Below, one piece after another: positions 55,819 through 64,000 of a stretch of 64,000 nt of DNA. Made by a program: the position numbers and the translations under genes. The stretch's first letter is position 1. Each line of letters starts with the position of its first letter. Location: assembly GCF_014235185.1 (NCBI RefSeq), contig NZ_CP060131.1, positions 3,417,501 to 3,481,500 of the forward strand, in the 5' to 3' direction. Origin of the DNA: Pseudonocardia petroleophila. Its GTDB lineage: Bacteria > Actinomycetota > Actinomycetes > Mycobacteriales > Pseudonocardiaceae. Below the pieces are notes generated by a model, which was given only the letters and a program-made list of their open reading frames with translations, ran no database searches and had not been told where the DNA came from.

Positions 55819-56514
55819 ATGACCGACCAGCTGCCGCGGCTGCGCCGGCGCCCCGACGTCCTGCTGTTCCGCCCGCCCGGCGTGTACCGCGCGCAGAGCG
55901 ACTCGGCGGTGCTGGCCGAGGCGATCCGGCGCGGCGGCTACGCGCTGGGCCGCCACGTCCTCGACGTCGGCACCGGCTCCGGCGCGCTCGCGCTGGCCTC
56001 GGCCCGGGCCGGCGCCGCGTCGGTCACCGCCGTCGACCTGTCGCTGCGGTCGGTCCTGGCGACGTGGGTGAACTGCCACCTGCACGGGGCGCGGGTCTCG
56101 GTGCGCCGCGGCGACCTGTTCGCCCCGGTGTCCGGGCGGCGGTTCGACCTGATCGTCGCGAACCCGCCGTACGTGCCCGCGGAGACCGACGTGCTGCCCC
56201 GGCATACGCGGGCGCGGTGCTGGGACGGCGGCGTCGACGGCCGGATCGTCGTGGACCGGATCTGCGCGGGTGCGGGGGAGCGGCTCACCCGCGGCGGGGT
56301 GCTGCTGATGGTGCACTCCGCGGTGTGCGGCGCGGAGGCGACGATCGACCGGCTCACCGACGCCGGGATGAGCGCGTCGGTGGTCATGCGGGCGTCGATC
56401 CCGTACGGCCCGGTGATGCGGGAGCGCGCCGCGATGATGGAGCGCCGCGGCCTGACCGGGCCGGGCGAGGACGTGGAGGAGCTGGTCGTGGTGGAGGGTC
56501 GTCGTGCCGGGTGA
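55819..56514 (+). CDS. HemK2/MTQ2-like class I methyltransferase
   Basis: 231 residues. Motif I HVLDVGTGSGALALASA and the catalytic NPPY in LIVANPPYVPAETDVL, typical of protein-glutamine or DNA/RNA N-methylases. Size and DVLLFRPPGVYRAQSDS opening suit the HemK2/MTQ2 branch. ATG 55819. The gene overlaps the CDGSH gene by 11 bases and starts the three-gene set. Target unknown; a release factor is already served by PrmC in most bacteria. Confidence 0.88.
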   Translation: MTDQLPRLRRRPDVLLFRPPGVYRAQSDSAVLAEAIRRGGYALGRHVLDVGTGSGALALASARAGAASVTAVDLSLRSVLATWVNCHLHGARVSVRRGDLFAPVSGRRFDLIVANPPYVPAETDVLPRHTRARCWDGGVDGRIVVDRICAGAGERLTRGGVLLMVHSAVCGAEATIDRLTDAGMSASVVMRASIPYGPVMRERAAMMERRGLTGPGEDVEELVVVEGRRAG

Positions 56515-56722
56515 GCCCGGGGAGGTCACCCGGCGCGAGGTCGTCCTGACCGAGGAGGGCCCGGTGCTCGTCGCCGGCCCGGTCGAGGTCGTCCTGCCGG
56601 ACGGCAGGCGGGTCACCTCCGACCGGCCCGTCACCGCGCTGTGCCTGTGCCGCCGCAGCCGCCGCTACCCGATCTGCGACACCAGCCACCGCACCCGCAC
56701 CCGCACGAGAGAGGACGCCTGA
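56504..56722 (+). CDS. CDGSH iron-sulfur domain protein
   Basis: 72 residues. The 3Cys-1His [2Fe-2S] site is C47, C49, C58 and H62 (ALCLCRRSRRYPICDTSH). One CDGSH unit only; the N-terminal 35 residues look like a small beta cap (VVLTEEGPVLVAGPVEV). These clusters are redox-active and can transfer Fe or electrons. It lies between the methyltransferase and an HDO-fold gene and shares one base with the latter, so an electron donor role is a reasonable inference. Confidence 0.9.
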   Translation: MPGEPGEVTRREVVLTEEGPVLVAGPVEVVLPDGRRVTSDRPVTALCLCRRSRRYPICDTSHRTRTRTREDA

Positions 56723-57744
56723 TGCTCAGCGCGACCGCACCCCCGGCCGTCACCTCCCCGCCGCTGCCCGCCCCCCGCGGCCCGGTCTCCGCCGCCGTGC
56801 TCGACGCGCTGCGCGGCGGGCCGGCCCCCGCGGTCGACGTCACCGGCGCCGACCCCTACGGCGACGACGTCCAGCTCGCCCTGCACTGCTGCTACGAGCT
56901 GCACTACCGCGGCTTCGACGGCGTCGACGACGACCTGGAGTGGGACCCCGCGCTGCTCGCCCTGCGCGGTGACCTGGAGCGGCTGTTCCTCGGTGCGCTG
57001 CGGGCCGACCTCGAGCCCGGCGACGACGTGGCGGCCGAGGTCGACGCGCTGCTCGTGGAGCCGGTGGGCCCCGACGTCGTCGGCGTCTCGCACCACCTGC
57101 GTCGCGACGGCGAGCTGTGGCAGCTGCGCGAGTACGTGGCGCACCGCTCGGTCTACCACCTCAAGGAGGCCGACCCGCAGGCCTGGGTCATCCCGCGGCT
57201 GTCCGGCCCGGCGAAGGCCGCGCTGGTCACCGTCGAGCACGACGAGTACGGCGGCGGCGACCCCGACCGCATGCACGCCCGCCTGTTCGCCGACATGATG
57301 CGCGAGGTCGGCCTGGACGACGCCTACGGCCACTACGTCGACGCGGTGCCCGCCGAGACCCTCGCCGAGGTCAACCTCATGTCGATGTGCGGGCTGCGGC
57401 GCAGCCTGCGCGGCGCGCTTGTCGGGCAGTTCGCCGCGGTCGAGCTGACCTCGTCCCCCGGCTCCGAGCGGCTGGTCCGGGCCATGCGCCGGCTCGGCTG
57501 CGGCCCGGCGGCGATCGCGTTCTACGACGAGCACGTCGAGGCCGACGCGGTGCACGAGCAGATCATCCGGCGCGGGGTGCTGGGCCCGATGCTCGCCGCG
57601 GAGCCGGCACTGGCCGCCGACGTCGTGTTCGGCATCCGGGCCTTCCTGCTCCTGGGCGACCGGCTCTCCGCCCGCCTGCTCGACGCGTGGTCGCGCGGGG
57701 AGTCGAGCCTGCGGCGCCCGCTAGACGAGCGCCCCGCCGGGTAG
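56722..57744 (+). CDS. Iron-containing redox enzyme family (haem-oxygenase-like di-iron fold)
   Basis: 340 residues. Candidate metal ligands fall in three well-spaced motifs: CCYELHYRGFDG (E59, H61), VEHDEYGGG with a later RMHARLF (E172, H173, E175, H185), and FYDEHVEADAVHEQ (D269/E270, H271, D275, H278). This pattern is that of PF14518-type non-heme di-iron oxidases with a haem-oxygenase fold. Family members are involved in natural-product and fatty-acid chemistry, but this branch is uncharacterised. ATG 56722 shares one base with the CDGSH stop. Confidence 0.88.
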   Translation: MLSATAPPAVTSPPLPAPRGPVSAAVLDALRGGPAPAVDVTGADPYGDDVQLALHCCYELHYRGFDGVDDDLEWDPALLALRGDLERLFLGALRADLEPGDDVAAEVDALLVEPVGPDVVGVSHHLRRDGELWQLREYVAHRSVYHLKEADPQAWVIPRLSGPAKAALVTVEHDEYGGGDPDRMHARLFADMMREVGLDDAYGHYVDAVPAETLAEVNLMSMCGLRRSLRGALVGQFAAVELTSSPGSERLVRAMRRLGCGPAAIAFYDEHVEADAVHEQIIRRGVLGPMLAAEPALAADVVFGIRAFLLLGDRLSARLLDAWSRGESSLRRPLDERPAG

Positions 57745-57761
57745 GCGACGAGGATCGGGGG

Positions 57762-58958
57762 ATGGCCACCCCCACCGTCCTGGTCTCCGGGGCGAGCATC
57801 GCCGGGCCGACCGTCGCGTACTGGCTGCACCGGCACGGCTGGGCGACCACCGTCGTCGAGCGGTTCGACGGGCTGCGCGAGGGCGGGCAGAACATCGACG
57901 TCCGGGGCGCGGCCCGCGAGGTCCTGCGCCGGATGGGCCTGGAGGACGCCGTCCGCGGCGCGGGCACCGGCGAGCTCGGTCTGGAGTTCGTCGACGGGGC
58001 GGGGCGGACGCTGGCGGCGTTCCCGGCGGGGGAGTCCGACACCGGCGGGGCCACCGCCGAGCTGGAGATCCTGCGCGGCGAGCTGTCCCGGCTGGTGCAC
58101 GAGCGCACCACCGCCGACACCGAGTACCTGTTCGGCGACCGGATCGTCGCCCTCGACGAGCGGCCCGACGGCGTCACCGTCATCTTCGCGCACGGCCCGG
58201 CCCGAACCTTCGACGTCGTGGTGGTCGCCGAGGGGCTGACGTCGCGGACCCGGGCCATGGTGATGCCCGACGCCGGGATCGACGACCTCGGTCTCTACAC
58301 CGCGTACCTGACGATCCCGCGCACCGCCGACGACACGCGCTGGTGGCGCTGGTACACCGCCCCCGGCGGCCGCACCGTCAACCTGCGGCCCGACAACCTC
58401 GGCACCACGCGGGCGTCGGTGAGCTTCCTGTCCGACGTCCGCGGGCTGGAGGACCTCGACCGCGCCGACCAGGTCCGGCTGCTGCGCCGCCACTTCGCCG
58501 ACGCGGGTTGGGAGACCCCGCGCGTGCTCGCCGCGCTCGGGGACACCGCGTTCTACTTCGACACCGTCGGGCAGATGCGGCTGCCGACGTGGAACCGCGG
58601 GCGCGTCGTCCTCGTCGGCGACGCCGCGTACTGCGCGTCGCCGGTCAGCGGCATGAGCACCAGCCTCGCGCTCGTCGGCGCCTACGTGCTGGCCGGTGAG
58701 CTGGGCGCCGCCGGGGGCGACCACCGCGCGGCCTTCGCCCGCTACGAGTCGACCATGCGGCCCTACGTCGCACAGGCGCAGGACCTGCCGCCCGGCACCC
58801 CGCGGCTCGCGCACCCCCGCACCCGTGCCGGGGTCGCGGCCCTGCGCACGGCGGTCCGGGTGGCCGGCAGCCCCGTCGGGAAGCGGGTCGCCGGGCTCGC
58901 GGGCGGCCTGTTCTCCCCGCCCGCCGACCGGATCGCCCTGCCCGCCTACGCGGGCTAG
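57762..58958 (+). CDS. FAD-dependent monooxygenase (PHBH type)
   Basis: 398 residues. Dinucleotide motif [17 protein letters not shown], Rossmann-associated [14 protein letters not shown], and GD motif [17 protein letters not shown]. Resembles aromatic hydroxylases and tetracycline-inactivating TetX-like enzymes; substrate cannot be assigned. ATG 57762 just after the di-iron gene, 17 bases away, so it may belong to the same transcript. Confidence 0.9.
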   Translation: MATPTVLVSGASIAGPTVAYWLHRHGWATTVVERFDGLREGGQNIDVRGAAREVLRRMGLEDAVRGAGTGELGLEFVDGAGRTLAAFPAGESDTGGATAELEILRGELSRLVHERTTADTEYLFGDRIVALDERPDGVTVIFAHGPARTFDVVVVAEGLTSRTRAMVMPDAGIDDLGLYTAYLTIPRTADDTRWWRWYTAPGGRTVNLRPDNLGTTRASVSFLSDVRGLEDLDRADQVRLLRRHFADAGWETPRVLAALGDTAFYFDTVGQMRLPTWNRGRVVLVGDAAYCASPVSGMSTSLALVGAYVLAGELGAAGGDHRAAFARYESTMRPYVAQAQDLPPGTPRLAHPRTRAGVAALRTAVRVAGSPVGKRVAGLAGGLFSPPADRIALPAYAG

Positions 58959-58968
58959 CCTTCCGCGC

Positions 58969-59304
58969 GTGCTGATCGCCCGGTCCGTCGGCCTGTTCGT
59001 GGTCGCCGCCCTGTTCGAGATCGGCGGGGCCTGGCTGGTCTGGCAGGGCGTGCGCGAGCACCGGGGGTGGGTCTGGATCGGCGCCGGGGTGATCGCGCTC
59101 GGCGCCTACGGGTTCGTCGCCACCCTGCAGCCCGACGCCCAGTTCGGCCGGATACTGGCCGCCTACGGGGGCGTGTTCGTGGCCGGGTCGCTGCTGTGGG
59201 GAGTGGTCGCCGACGGCTACCGGCCCGACCGCTACGACGTCGTCGGCGCGCTGGTCTGCCTGGCCGGGGTCGCGGTGATCATGTACGCGCCCCGGGCGGG
59301 CTGA
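58969..59304 (+). CDS. YnfA/UPF0060 family membrane protein
   Basis: 111 residues with four membrane helices, matching the YnfA family: [59 protein letters not shown] and [19 protein letters not shown]. Small multidrug-resistance-like fold; transport function not proven. GTG 58969. It may follow the FAD monooxygenase in one transcript. Confidence 0.92.
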   Translation: MLIARSVGLFVVAALFEIGGAWLVWQGVREHRGWVWIGAGVIALGAYGFVATLQPDAQFGRILAAYGGVFVAGSLLWGVVADGYRPDRYDVVGALVCLAGVAVIMYAPRAG

Positions 59305-59307
59305 GGC

Positions 59308-59715
59308 TCACCCGCCGGGACGCCAGCAGCGGAGCAGGACGGTGGTGCCGTCGTCGTCGTGGTGCAGCGTCACCGTGTCGGTGAGCGCCCGCATCATCGC
59401 GATGCCGCGGCCGCGGAACCGCGGGTCGGCGGGCGGGTCGCGCCAGCGGCCGCGGTCGGTGACGGTGACCTCGACGCAGACCCGGTCGTCGTCGTCGACC
59501 TCACGGGCGAGCAGGACGATCGCGTCGGGTGCGGTGGTGGGCTCGGCGTAGGCGTGGTCGATGCAGTTCGCGACGGCCTCGCTCGCGGCGAAGACGAGGT
59601 CCTGGGCCACGTCCTCGGGCCACGGGAGCGGGGCCAGCCAGGCGCCCAGCGCGGCACGGGCGGCGGCGGCGGAGGTGGGCTCGGCGGGCAGCAGCTGCCG
59701 CAACGGTTCGCCCAT
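59308..59715 (-). CDS. RsbW-type anti-sigma/HATPase protein
   Basis: 135 residues. GHKL ATPase with N-box FAASEAVANCIDHAY, G1 VTDRGRWRDPP and G2 FRGRGIAMMRAL. Such proteins phosphorylate STAS antagonists or bind sigma factors. Its likely partner is the divergent STAS gene at 59822. ATG start. No sigma-factor gene is adjacent. Confidence 0.9.
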   Translation of the reverse strand: MGEPLRQLLPAEPTSAAAARAALGAWLAPLPWPEDVAQDLVFAASEAVANCIDHAYAEPTTAPDAIVLLAREVDDDDRVCVEVTVTDRGRWRDPPADPRFRGRGIAMMRALTDTVTLHHDDDGTTVLLRCWRPGG

Positions 59716-59821
59716 GGGGAGCCAGTGCCCGTTCGCGGCCGCGCCTGAACATCGACCGTCGCGCGCGGTCGGGGAACGGGCCCTAGAGTGCGGAGTCGCG
59801 GAACGACGGTGGAGGACTCAC

Positions 59822-60190
59822 GTGGCTCAGAACGGCGGTCCGGCCTCGACGGTCGCCGTGCGCGTCGTGGAGCACGCGGCCGGGGTGCGCGGGATCGTCG
59901 TGACCGGCGAGCTCGACGCGGCGGAGGCCGCCGACGTCGAGGCCGCAGCGGTCGGACTGCTCACCGGCGGCACCAGCGCGGTCGTGGTCGACCTGGGCGG
60001 CGTGCGGTACTTCGGTTCACGCGGCCTCACCGCCCTGCTGCGCGTGCAGCAGGCGGCGGTGCGGTCGGGGGTGGGGCTGCGCGTGGTCACCGGGGAGGGG
60101 AACCGCCCGGTGATCCGGCCGCTGACGATCACCGGGCTCGACCGCGAGCTCGCCGTGTACCCGACGCTCGCGGCCGCCCTCGGCCCCTAG
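59822..60190 (+). CDS. STAS-domain anti-sigma factor antagonist
   Basis: 122 residues. VRGIVVTGELDAAEAADVEAA and VVVDLGGVRYFGSRGLTALLRVQ. The SpoIIAA-type DSSG is GSRG here, keeping the phosphorylatable serine but not the flanking Asp. Divergent from the RsbW-type gene, 106 bases apart. GTG 59822. Confidence 0.88.
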   Translation: MAQNGGPASTVAVRVVEHAAGVRGIVVTGELDAAEAADVEAAAVGLLTGGTSAVVVDLGGVRYFGSRGLTALLRVQQAAVRSGVGLRVVTGEGNRPVIRPLTITGLDRELAVYPTLAAALGP

Positions 60191-60194
60191 CGGA

Positions 60195-60497
60195 TCAGGC
60201 CCGCCGGGACTGGTCGTTCGGGGCCTCGGCCCGGTCGGTGTCGGCGTCGTAGCTGCGCGCCAGCGCGGTGAGCTTCTCGGTGAAGTCGTGCGCGGCGACC
60301 GCCGGGTCGGCGGCGCGACCGGCGGCCAGGCCGAGCAGGAACACGGTGGACGCTGCTGCGGAGCCGTCGACGTTGTCGCGGACGAGCGCGTCGAGCTCGG
60401 CGGCCGCGTCGAGGCCCTGCACGCCCTCGGCCGCGTCCTCCAGGCCGAGTTCGGTGCGGGCCGCGGTGAGCCATTCGGCGGTGCGGGTGTCAGACAC
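60195..60497 (-). CDS. DUF6457 domain protein
   Basis: 100 residues: AEWLTAARTELGLEDAAEG, ALVRDNVDGSAAASTVFLLGLAAGRA, which is the small helical DUF6457 pattern with the typical LLGLAAG. Often found near molybdopterin-guanine dinucleotide genes, though none is here besides the nitrate reductase 6 kb away. Overlaps the SRPBCC gene by eight bases. Function unknown. Confidence 0.8.
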   Translation of the reverse strand: MSDTRTAEWLTAARTELGLEDAAEGVQGLDAAAELDALVRDNVDGSAAASTVFLLGLAAGRAADPAVAAHDFTEKLTALARSYDADTDRAEAPNDQSRRA

Positions 60498-60927
60498 GGG
60501 GTGCTCCCAGTTCGCGTTGGATTCCGTCGACGGTCTGGTTGCCGAGCTTCTCGAACTCGAGCTGCATCAGCGGACTGCCGAGCTTGGCGACGCCGTGCAG
60601 GACCACGGTGGCGTCGTAGGTGATCTCGGACCCCTCCGGCGCCGGACGCACGGTGATGACGTCGGTCGCGGTGGCGGTCTTGTTCTCCCCGACCAGCTCG
60701 AGGCCCTCGCCGTCGAGCCGGGTCAGGCGGTAGTCGAGCTCGGTGGTGGACCCGAGGATCTTCGAGGTGTTGTGCCAGGTGGCACCCACCTGCACCGGGC
60801 CGGCGTCGGTGCGGACGCAGGTCTGCGTGCCCGGGTCCCACGCCTCGGCGTGCGCGAAGTCGGCGAGGTACTCGATCGCCTTCGCGGGCTCGGTGGTGAC
60901 GGTGAAGGTGCGGACGACGTGGACCAT
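60490..60927 (-). CDS. SRPBCC protein
   Basis: 145 residues: VVRTFTVTTEPAKAIEYLAD, EAWDPGTQTCVRT, GATWHNTSKILG and a closing amphipathic helix. START-like hydrophobic-ligand fold. Ligand unknown. Translationally linked to the second SRPBCC gene upstream (stop and start share a base) and overlaps DUF6457 downstream. Confidence 0.85.
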   Translation of the reverse strand: MVHVVRTFTVTTEPAKAIEYLADFAHAEAWDPGTQTCVRTDAGPVQVGATWHNTSKILGSTTELDYRLTRLDGEGLELVGENKTATATDVITVRPAPEGSEITYDATVVLHGVAKLGSPLMQLEFEKLGNQTVDGIQRELGAPRV

Positions 60928-61433
60928 CAGGCGGTTCCGCCGATGTCGGTCGAGGGGGCCTTCGGGGTGACCGACTGCGGGGCCGCGTCGACGTCCCCGC
61001 GCCAGCTGCCGCCGGTGCCGCCCGCCTCGATGAACTCCTTGAAGTTCTCCATGTCGCCCTTGACGCGGCGCTGCACGATGCCCAGCGCGTCGCCGACCTT
61101 CTCGACGACGCCCTCGGGCTCGTGGTCGAGCTGCAGCGTGACGCGGGTGGTCGCGTCGTCGAGGCGGTGGAAGGTGACCACACCGGCCTGGTGCGTGCCG
61201 TTCTCGGTCGTCCACGCGATGCGCTCGTCGGGGTGCTGCTCGGTGATCTCGGCGTCGAACTCGCGCTCGACCCCGGCGATCCGCGTGACCCAGTGGGTCC
61301 GGGTGTCGGTGAGCTGGTCGATGCGCTCGACGCCGTCCATGAAGCGCGGGAACGACTCGAACTGGGTCCACTGGTCGTAGGCGGTGCGGACCGGGACCGC
61401 AGCGTCGATGCTGTGCGTGACGTTGGTGCTCAT
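60927..61433 (-). CDS. SRPBCC cyclase/dehydrase-like protein
   Basis: 168 residues: THSIDAAVPVRTAYDQWTQFESFPRFMDGVE is the classic polyketide-cyclase-like opening (short form AAVPVRTAYDQWTQFESF), followed by HQAGVVTFHRLDDATTRVTL. A C-terminal tail of about 25 residues is disordered. ATG 61433. Possible lipid or stress-related role; nothing specific can be read. Confidence 0.88.
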   Translation of the reverse strand: MSTNVTHSIDAAVPVRTAYDQWTQFESFPRFMDGVERIDQLTDTRTHWVTRIAGVEREFDAEITEQHPDERIAWTTENGTHQAGVVTFHRLDDATTRVTLQLDHEPEGVVEKVGDALGIVQRRVKGDMENFKEFIEAGGTGGSWRGDVDAAPQSVTPKAPSTDIGGTA

Positions 61434-61478
61434 GACACCCGGATGCCCGGGCCGCAATCGCGTCAAACGCTGCTCAAC

Positions 61479-61748
61479 TCACACACGTCGGAGGGGTTCG
61501 ACGTAGCTCCCGTCGACGAACAGCTCCGACTCCTGGGAGAGCCCGCCCAGGTCCGGGCTGACCTTGAGCCGCAGCGAGTGGTCACCGACCGGGAACGTCT
61601 CCTCGGCCGTGAAGGTCCACTTCCGGTCCTCCTCGATGACCTTCCCGTCGAGCGTCACGGTCCACTTCCCCATGAGCGTGACGTCGAGGTTGAGCTCGTG
61701 CGGCGTGCCGTCGAGCTCGAAGCGCCAGCTGTTGTTCGCATCACCCAT
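61479..61748 (-). CDS. FAIM1-like small beta-sandwich protein
   Basis: 89 residues: WRFELDGTPHELNLDV, KWTVTLDGKVIEEDRKW, FTAEETFPVGDHSLRLKV and ESELFVDG. Order and spacing of DGxxHE, VxVDGK, RKxW and ETFxVG match the N-terminal or C-terminal domain of animal FAIM1 (Fas apoptotic inhibitory molecule), which has scattered bacterial relatives. Function in bacteria is unknown. ATG 61748 is preferred (AGGA 9 bases upstream); GTG 61754 is the other candidate. Confidence 0.7.
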   Translation of the reverse strand: MGDANNSWRFELDGTPHELNLDVTLMGKWTVTLDGKVIEEDRKWTFTAEETFPVGDHSLRLKVSPDLGGLSQESELFVDGSYVEPLRRV

Positions 61749-61806
61749 GCCCACGGATCCTGGCCGAGGATCCCCGTTCCCGCACGGCGGGCCCTACGGT
61801 GGCCGC

Positions 61807-62097
61807 ATGGCCGGGACGGGATGGGTGCGACCGTGGGTGCAGCTGGTCGAGATCTCGTGGTCGGCGCCGGTGGTGATCGCGTACCGGACCGTCGGGATGG
61901 TGGCCGGCGGGTGGCCGCCGAGCCCGGGGGCGCGCCGCGAGTACCGGCGGATGGTGCAGGAGAAGGTCGAGGGCTTCGCCCAGGCCGCCGTGGTGGCCGT
62001 GACGACCCCGCCCAGGGACACCGCGCGGCTCGTGGGTGACGTCCTCGCGCCCGTCCACCGGCGGGTGGTGGCCAACCGCCGCCGCCTCGCCCGCTAG
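61807..62097 (+). CDS. Hypothetical small amphipathic protein
   Basis: 96 residues: [26 protein letters not shown], then [22 protein letters not shown] and a basic C-terminus [12 protein letters not shown]. The amphipathic middle recalls polyhydroxyalkanoate phasin-like proteins, but no signature is conclusive. ATG 61807; ends four bases inside the convergent rnz gene. Confidence 0.65.
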   Translation: MAGTGWVRPWVQLVEISWSAPVVIAYRTVGMVAGGWPPSPGARREYRRMVQEKVEGFAQAAVVAVTTPPRDTARLVGDVLAPVHRRVVANRRRLAR

Positions 62098-62999
62098 CGG
62101 CGCGGCGGGACCGGCACGCGCTGCAGGTCCCGCGCCACGACGATCTCCCCGCCGAACGCCGCCGCGGCCTCCTCGCCGAACCGGTCGGGGTCGGGGTAGC
62201 GCTGGGAGAAGTGGGTGAGCACCAGCGTGCCGACCCCGGCGCGGGCGGCGACGGCCCCGGCCTGGCCCGCGGTGAGGTGGCCGTAGGCGTGGGCCAGGTC
62301 GGCGTCGGCGTCGAGGAAGGTCGACTCGATCACCAGCAGGTCGACGCCTGCGGCGAGCGCGTGCACGCCGTCGCAGAGCCGGGTGTCCATGACGAACGCC
62401 GCCTTCTGGCCGGGCCGCGGCTCGCTCACCTGGTCGAGGGTGACGCCGTGCATCGACCCCGTGCGCTGCAGCTCCCGGACCGCGGGCCCGCGGATGCCGG
62501 CGGCGGCGAGGCGGTCGGGCAGCATGCGGCGCCCGTCGGGCTCGACGACGCGGTAGCCGTAGGACTCGATCCCGTGGTCGAGCCGGCGCACCTCGACGTG
62601 CGGGTCGTCGGCGACCGGCCCGTCGGCGGTGATCGGGTGCTCGTGCAGGTCGAGGACGTCGTGGAACGGGGTGGCGTGGCGCAGGCGGTCGAACCACTCC
62701 TGGCCGGACGCCGGGTAGTGGGCGTGCACGGGGCGCGCGACGCGGTCGAGCGAGAGGCGCTGGACCACCCCGGGCAGGCCCAGGCAGTGGTCGCCGTGGA
62801 AGTGCGTCAGGCAGATGCGGGTGATCGCGGAGGCGGCGACCCCGGCCAGCAGCATCTGCCGCTGGGTGCCCTCGCCCGGGTCGAACAGCAGGCCGTGGGC
62901 GTCCCAGCGCAGGAGGTAGCCGTTGTGGTTGCGGTGCCGTGTCGGCGCCTGGCTCGCGGTGCCCAGCACCACGAGCTCCCGCGCCGACACGGCGGTCAC
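62094..62999 (-). CDS. rnz: Ribonuclease Z
   Basis: tRNA 3' endonuclease of the MBL superfamily. 301 residues. Metal motif [36 protein letters not shown], and the HST-type [25 protein letters not shown] (short: [10 protein letters not shown]) followed by [10 protein letters not shown]. Relevant because the nearby tRNA-Val lacks an encoded CCA and needs 3' processing. GTG or ATG start at 62999. Confidence 0.92.
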   Translation of the reverse strand: MTAVSARELVVLGTASQAPTRHRNHNGYLLRWDAHGLLFDPGEGTQRQMLLAGVAASAITRICLTHFHGDHCLGLPGVVQRLSLDRVARPVHAHYPASGQEWFDRLRHATPFHDVLDLHEHPITADGPVADDPHVEVRRLDHGIESYGYRVVEPDGRRMLPDRLAAAGIRGPAVRELQRTGSMHGVTLDQVSEPRPGQKAAFVMDTRLCDGVHALAAGVDLLVIESTFLDADADLAHAYGHLTAGQAGAVAARAGVGTLVLTHFSQRYPDPDRFGEEAAAAFGGEIVVARDLQRVPVPPRR

Positions 63000-63000
63000 A

Positions 63001-63597
63001 CTAGCGCGCTGCGGCGAACCGCTCCGCGGCGTCGGCCCAGTTCACGACGTTCCACCAGGCCTTCACGTAGTCCGGCTTCACGTTCTTGTACTGCAGGTAG
63101 AACGCGTGCTCCCACATGTCGAGCATGACGATCGGCACGACGCCGACCGGCACGTTCGCCTGCTGGTCCCACAGCTGCAGGATGTGCAGGCGCTGCCCGA
63201 GCGGGTCGTAGGCCAGCACGCCCCAGCCCGACCCCTGGATGGTGGTCGAGGCGGCGGTGAACTGGGCCTGGAAGGCGTCGAACGAGCCGAAGGTCTCGTC
63301 GATCGCGGCGGCCAGCTCGCCGGTGGGCTTCCCGCCGCCGTCGGGGGAGAGGTTCTTCCAGAACAGCGAGTGGTTGACGTGCCCGCCGAGGTTGAACGCG
63401 AGGGCCTTCTCCAGGCCCACGATCGCGCCGAACTCGCCGCTCTCGCGGGCGGCGGCCAGCTTCTCGAGGGTGTCGTTGAGGCCGTTGACGTAGGTCTGGT
63501 GGTGCTTGGAGTGGTGCAGCTCCATGATCTCGCCCGCGATGTGGGGATCCAGCGCGCCGTAGTCGTAGGGGAGGTCGGGAAGCGTGTACTCGGCCAC
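63001..63597 (-). CDS. Fe/Mn superoxide dismutase
   Basis: 198 residues. Metal ligands in [35 protein letters not shown] (aspartate in a slightly altered DVWEHAY context: [15 protein letters not shown] supplies D and H). QGSGWG is intact. Metal preference cannot be assigned with certainty. GTG 63597 with AAGGAG upstream. One base separates it from the rnz start. Confidence 0.94.
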   Translation of the reverse strand: MAEYTLPDLPYDYGALDPHIAGEIMELHHSKHHQTYVNGLNDTLEKLAAARESGEFGAIVGLEKALAFNLGGHVNHSLFWKNLSPDGGGKPTGELAAAIDETFGSFDAFQAQFTAASTTIQGSGWGVLAYDPLGQRLHILQLWDQQANVPVGVVPIVMLDMWEHAFYLQYKNVKPDYVKAWWNVVNWADAAERFAAAR

Positions 63598-63684
63598 GGG
63601 GTAGCTCCTTCGATCGTTTCTCTGGTGCCGCCATCTTGCAGTAGCCACCCGATCTCCGCCGGGTGCACCGGCTAGCGTGCGAGA

Positions 63685-64000
63685 GTGATCACCGCGGTGG
63701 TGTGGGACATGGACGGCACGCTGCTCGACTCGATCGACGCCATCGCCGCGGCCTTCGCGGCCGCGGCCGGGCGCGGGCCGATCCCGCCCGCCGAGGTGGA
63801 GCGGCTGTTCCGGCTGCCGACGCCGGAGGCGATCCTCGCCGACCTGACCGGGCGCCCGACCGGCGTCGACGCCTTCTACCGCGCGCTCGCCGCCGAGGCC
63901 GCGCACGTCCGGCCGTACCCGGGGATCCGCGTGGCGCTCACCGCGCTCACCGTGCCGACGGGGGTGTTCACCGGGTCGAACGCGGTCGCCACCGACATCC
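63685..64000 (+). CDS. HAD-family hydrolase, partial at window end
   Basis: N-terminal 105 residues. Motif [17 protein letters not shown] gives the nucleophile and acid-base aspartates; the cap begins after it; motif II is VFTGSN. Resembles phosphoglycolate-phosphatase-type phosphatases. GTG 63685. Runs off the end, so substrate class is unresolved. Confidence 0.85.
   Translation, partial: MITAVVWDMDGTLLDSIDAIAAAFAAAAGRGPIPPAEVERLFRLPTPEAILADLTGRPTGVDAFYRALAAEAAHVRPYPGIRVALTALTVPTGVFTGSNAVATDI

Overview
This window is very GC-rich actinobacterial DNA. Gene content and order point to a Pseudonocardiaceae-type chromosome, with Pseudonocardia as a guess. The reasons are extensive GTG starts, actinobacteria-specific families (WhiB, ANTAR, DUF3145, DUF3052, DUF349, DUF3105), and two blocks that keep the order of the Mycobacterium tuberculosis regions Rv2733c-Rv2718c and Rv2238c-Rv2245. 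No marker was searched against a database; all family names come from reading the translated sequence.

Region by region. (1) 0-16 kb is a conserved housekeeping block: miaB, a small membrane protein, a DUF349 protein, an extradiol-dioxygenase-like protein, miaA, dapF, hflX, a membrane-anchored secreted protein, a universal stress protein, lexA, a divergent SOS-type membrane protein, nrdR and B12-dependent nrdJ. It is interrupted at 1.95-3.02 kb by a nuclease-like gene framed by two inverted copies of a 64-bp palindromic element. (2) 16-20 kb holds a transglutaminase-like protein, a small HTH protein, an MBL-fold hydrolase, a beta-helix secreted protein and DUF3145. (3) 20-32 kb is the fatty-acid and central-carbon block: fabD-fabH-acpP-fabF with a FasR/PucR-type regulator, an acyl-CoA ligase, pirin, a cold-shock protein, aceE, DUF3052, an AhpE-like peroxiredoxin and tRNA-Val. 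(4) 32-39 kb looks accessory and partly decayed. A DUF433/DUF5615 toxin-antitoxin-like pair lies between two 43-bp copies of the tRNA-Val 3' half. It is followed by a frameshifted serine/threonine kinase, an SRPBCC gene without a clear start, a helical-repeat protein, two MmpS-like-domain proteins and an FCD-domain remnant. (5) 39-41 kb holds a methyltransferase, a VOC protein, and a whiB gene overlapping a GAF-ANTAR gene.

(6) 41-48 kb is the most interesting region. An AlkB alkane hydroxylase fused to rubredoxin, a PucR-type regulator and an LLM flavin monooxygenase run one way. A cytochrome P450 and a two-lobed haem-oxygenase-like di-iron (HDO-like) protein run the other way. A 16-bp palindrome sits between the two transcripts. 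The second lobe of the HDO-like protein has lost most of the acidic candidate ligands of the first. (7) 48-55 kb: a GGDEF-EAL protein with a STAS-like partner, a giant assimilatory nitrate reductase fused to a flavodoxin/FAD reductase, a DUF3105 protein and a second GAF-ANTAR protein. (8) 55.8-57.7 kb: a tightly overlapping HemK2/MTQ2-like methyltransferase, a CDGSH iron-sulfur protein and a second HDO-fold protein. (9) 57.7-64 kb: an FAD monooxygenase, YnfA, an RsbW-type kinase and STAS protein, DUF6457, two SRPBCC proteins, a FAIM1-like beta-sandwich protein, RNase Z, Fe/Mn superoxide dismutase, and the start of a HAD hydrolase cut by the window end.

No CRISPR array, rRNA, replication origin or recognisable transposase was found.
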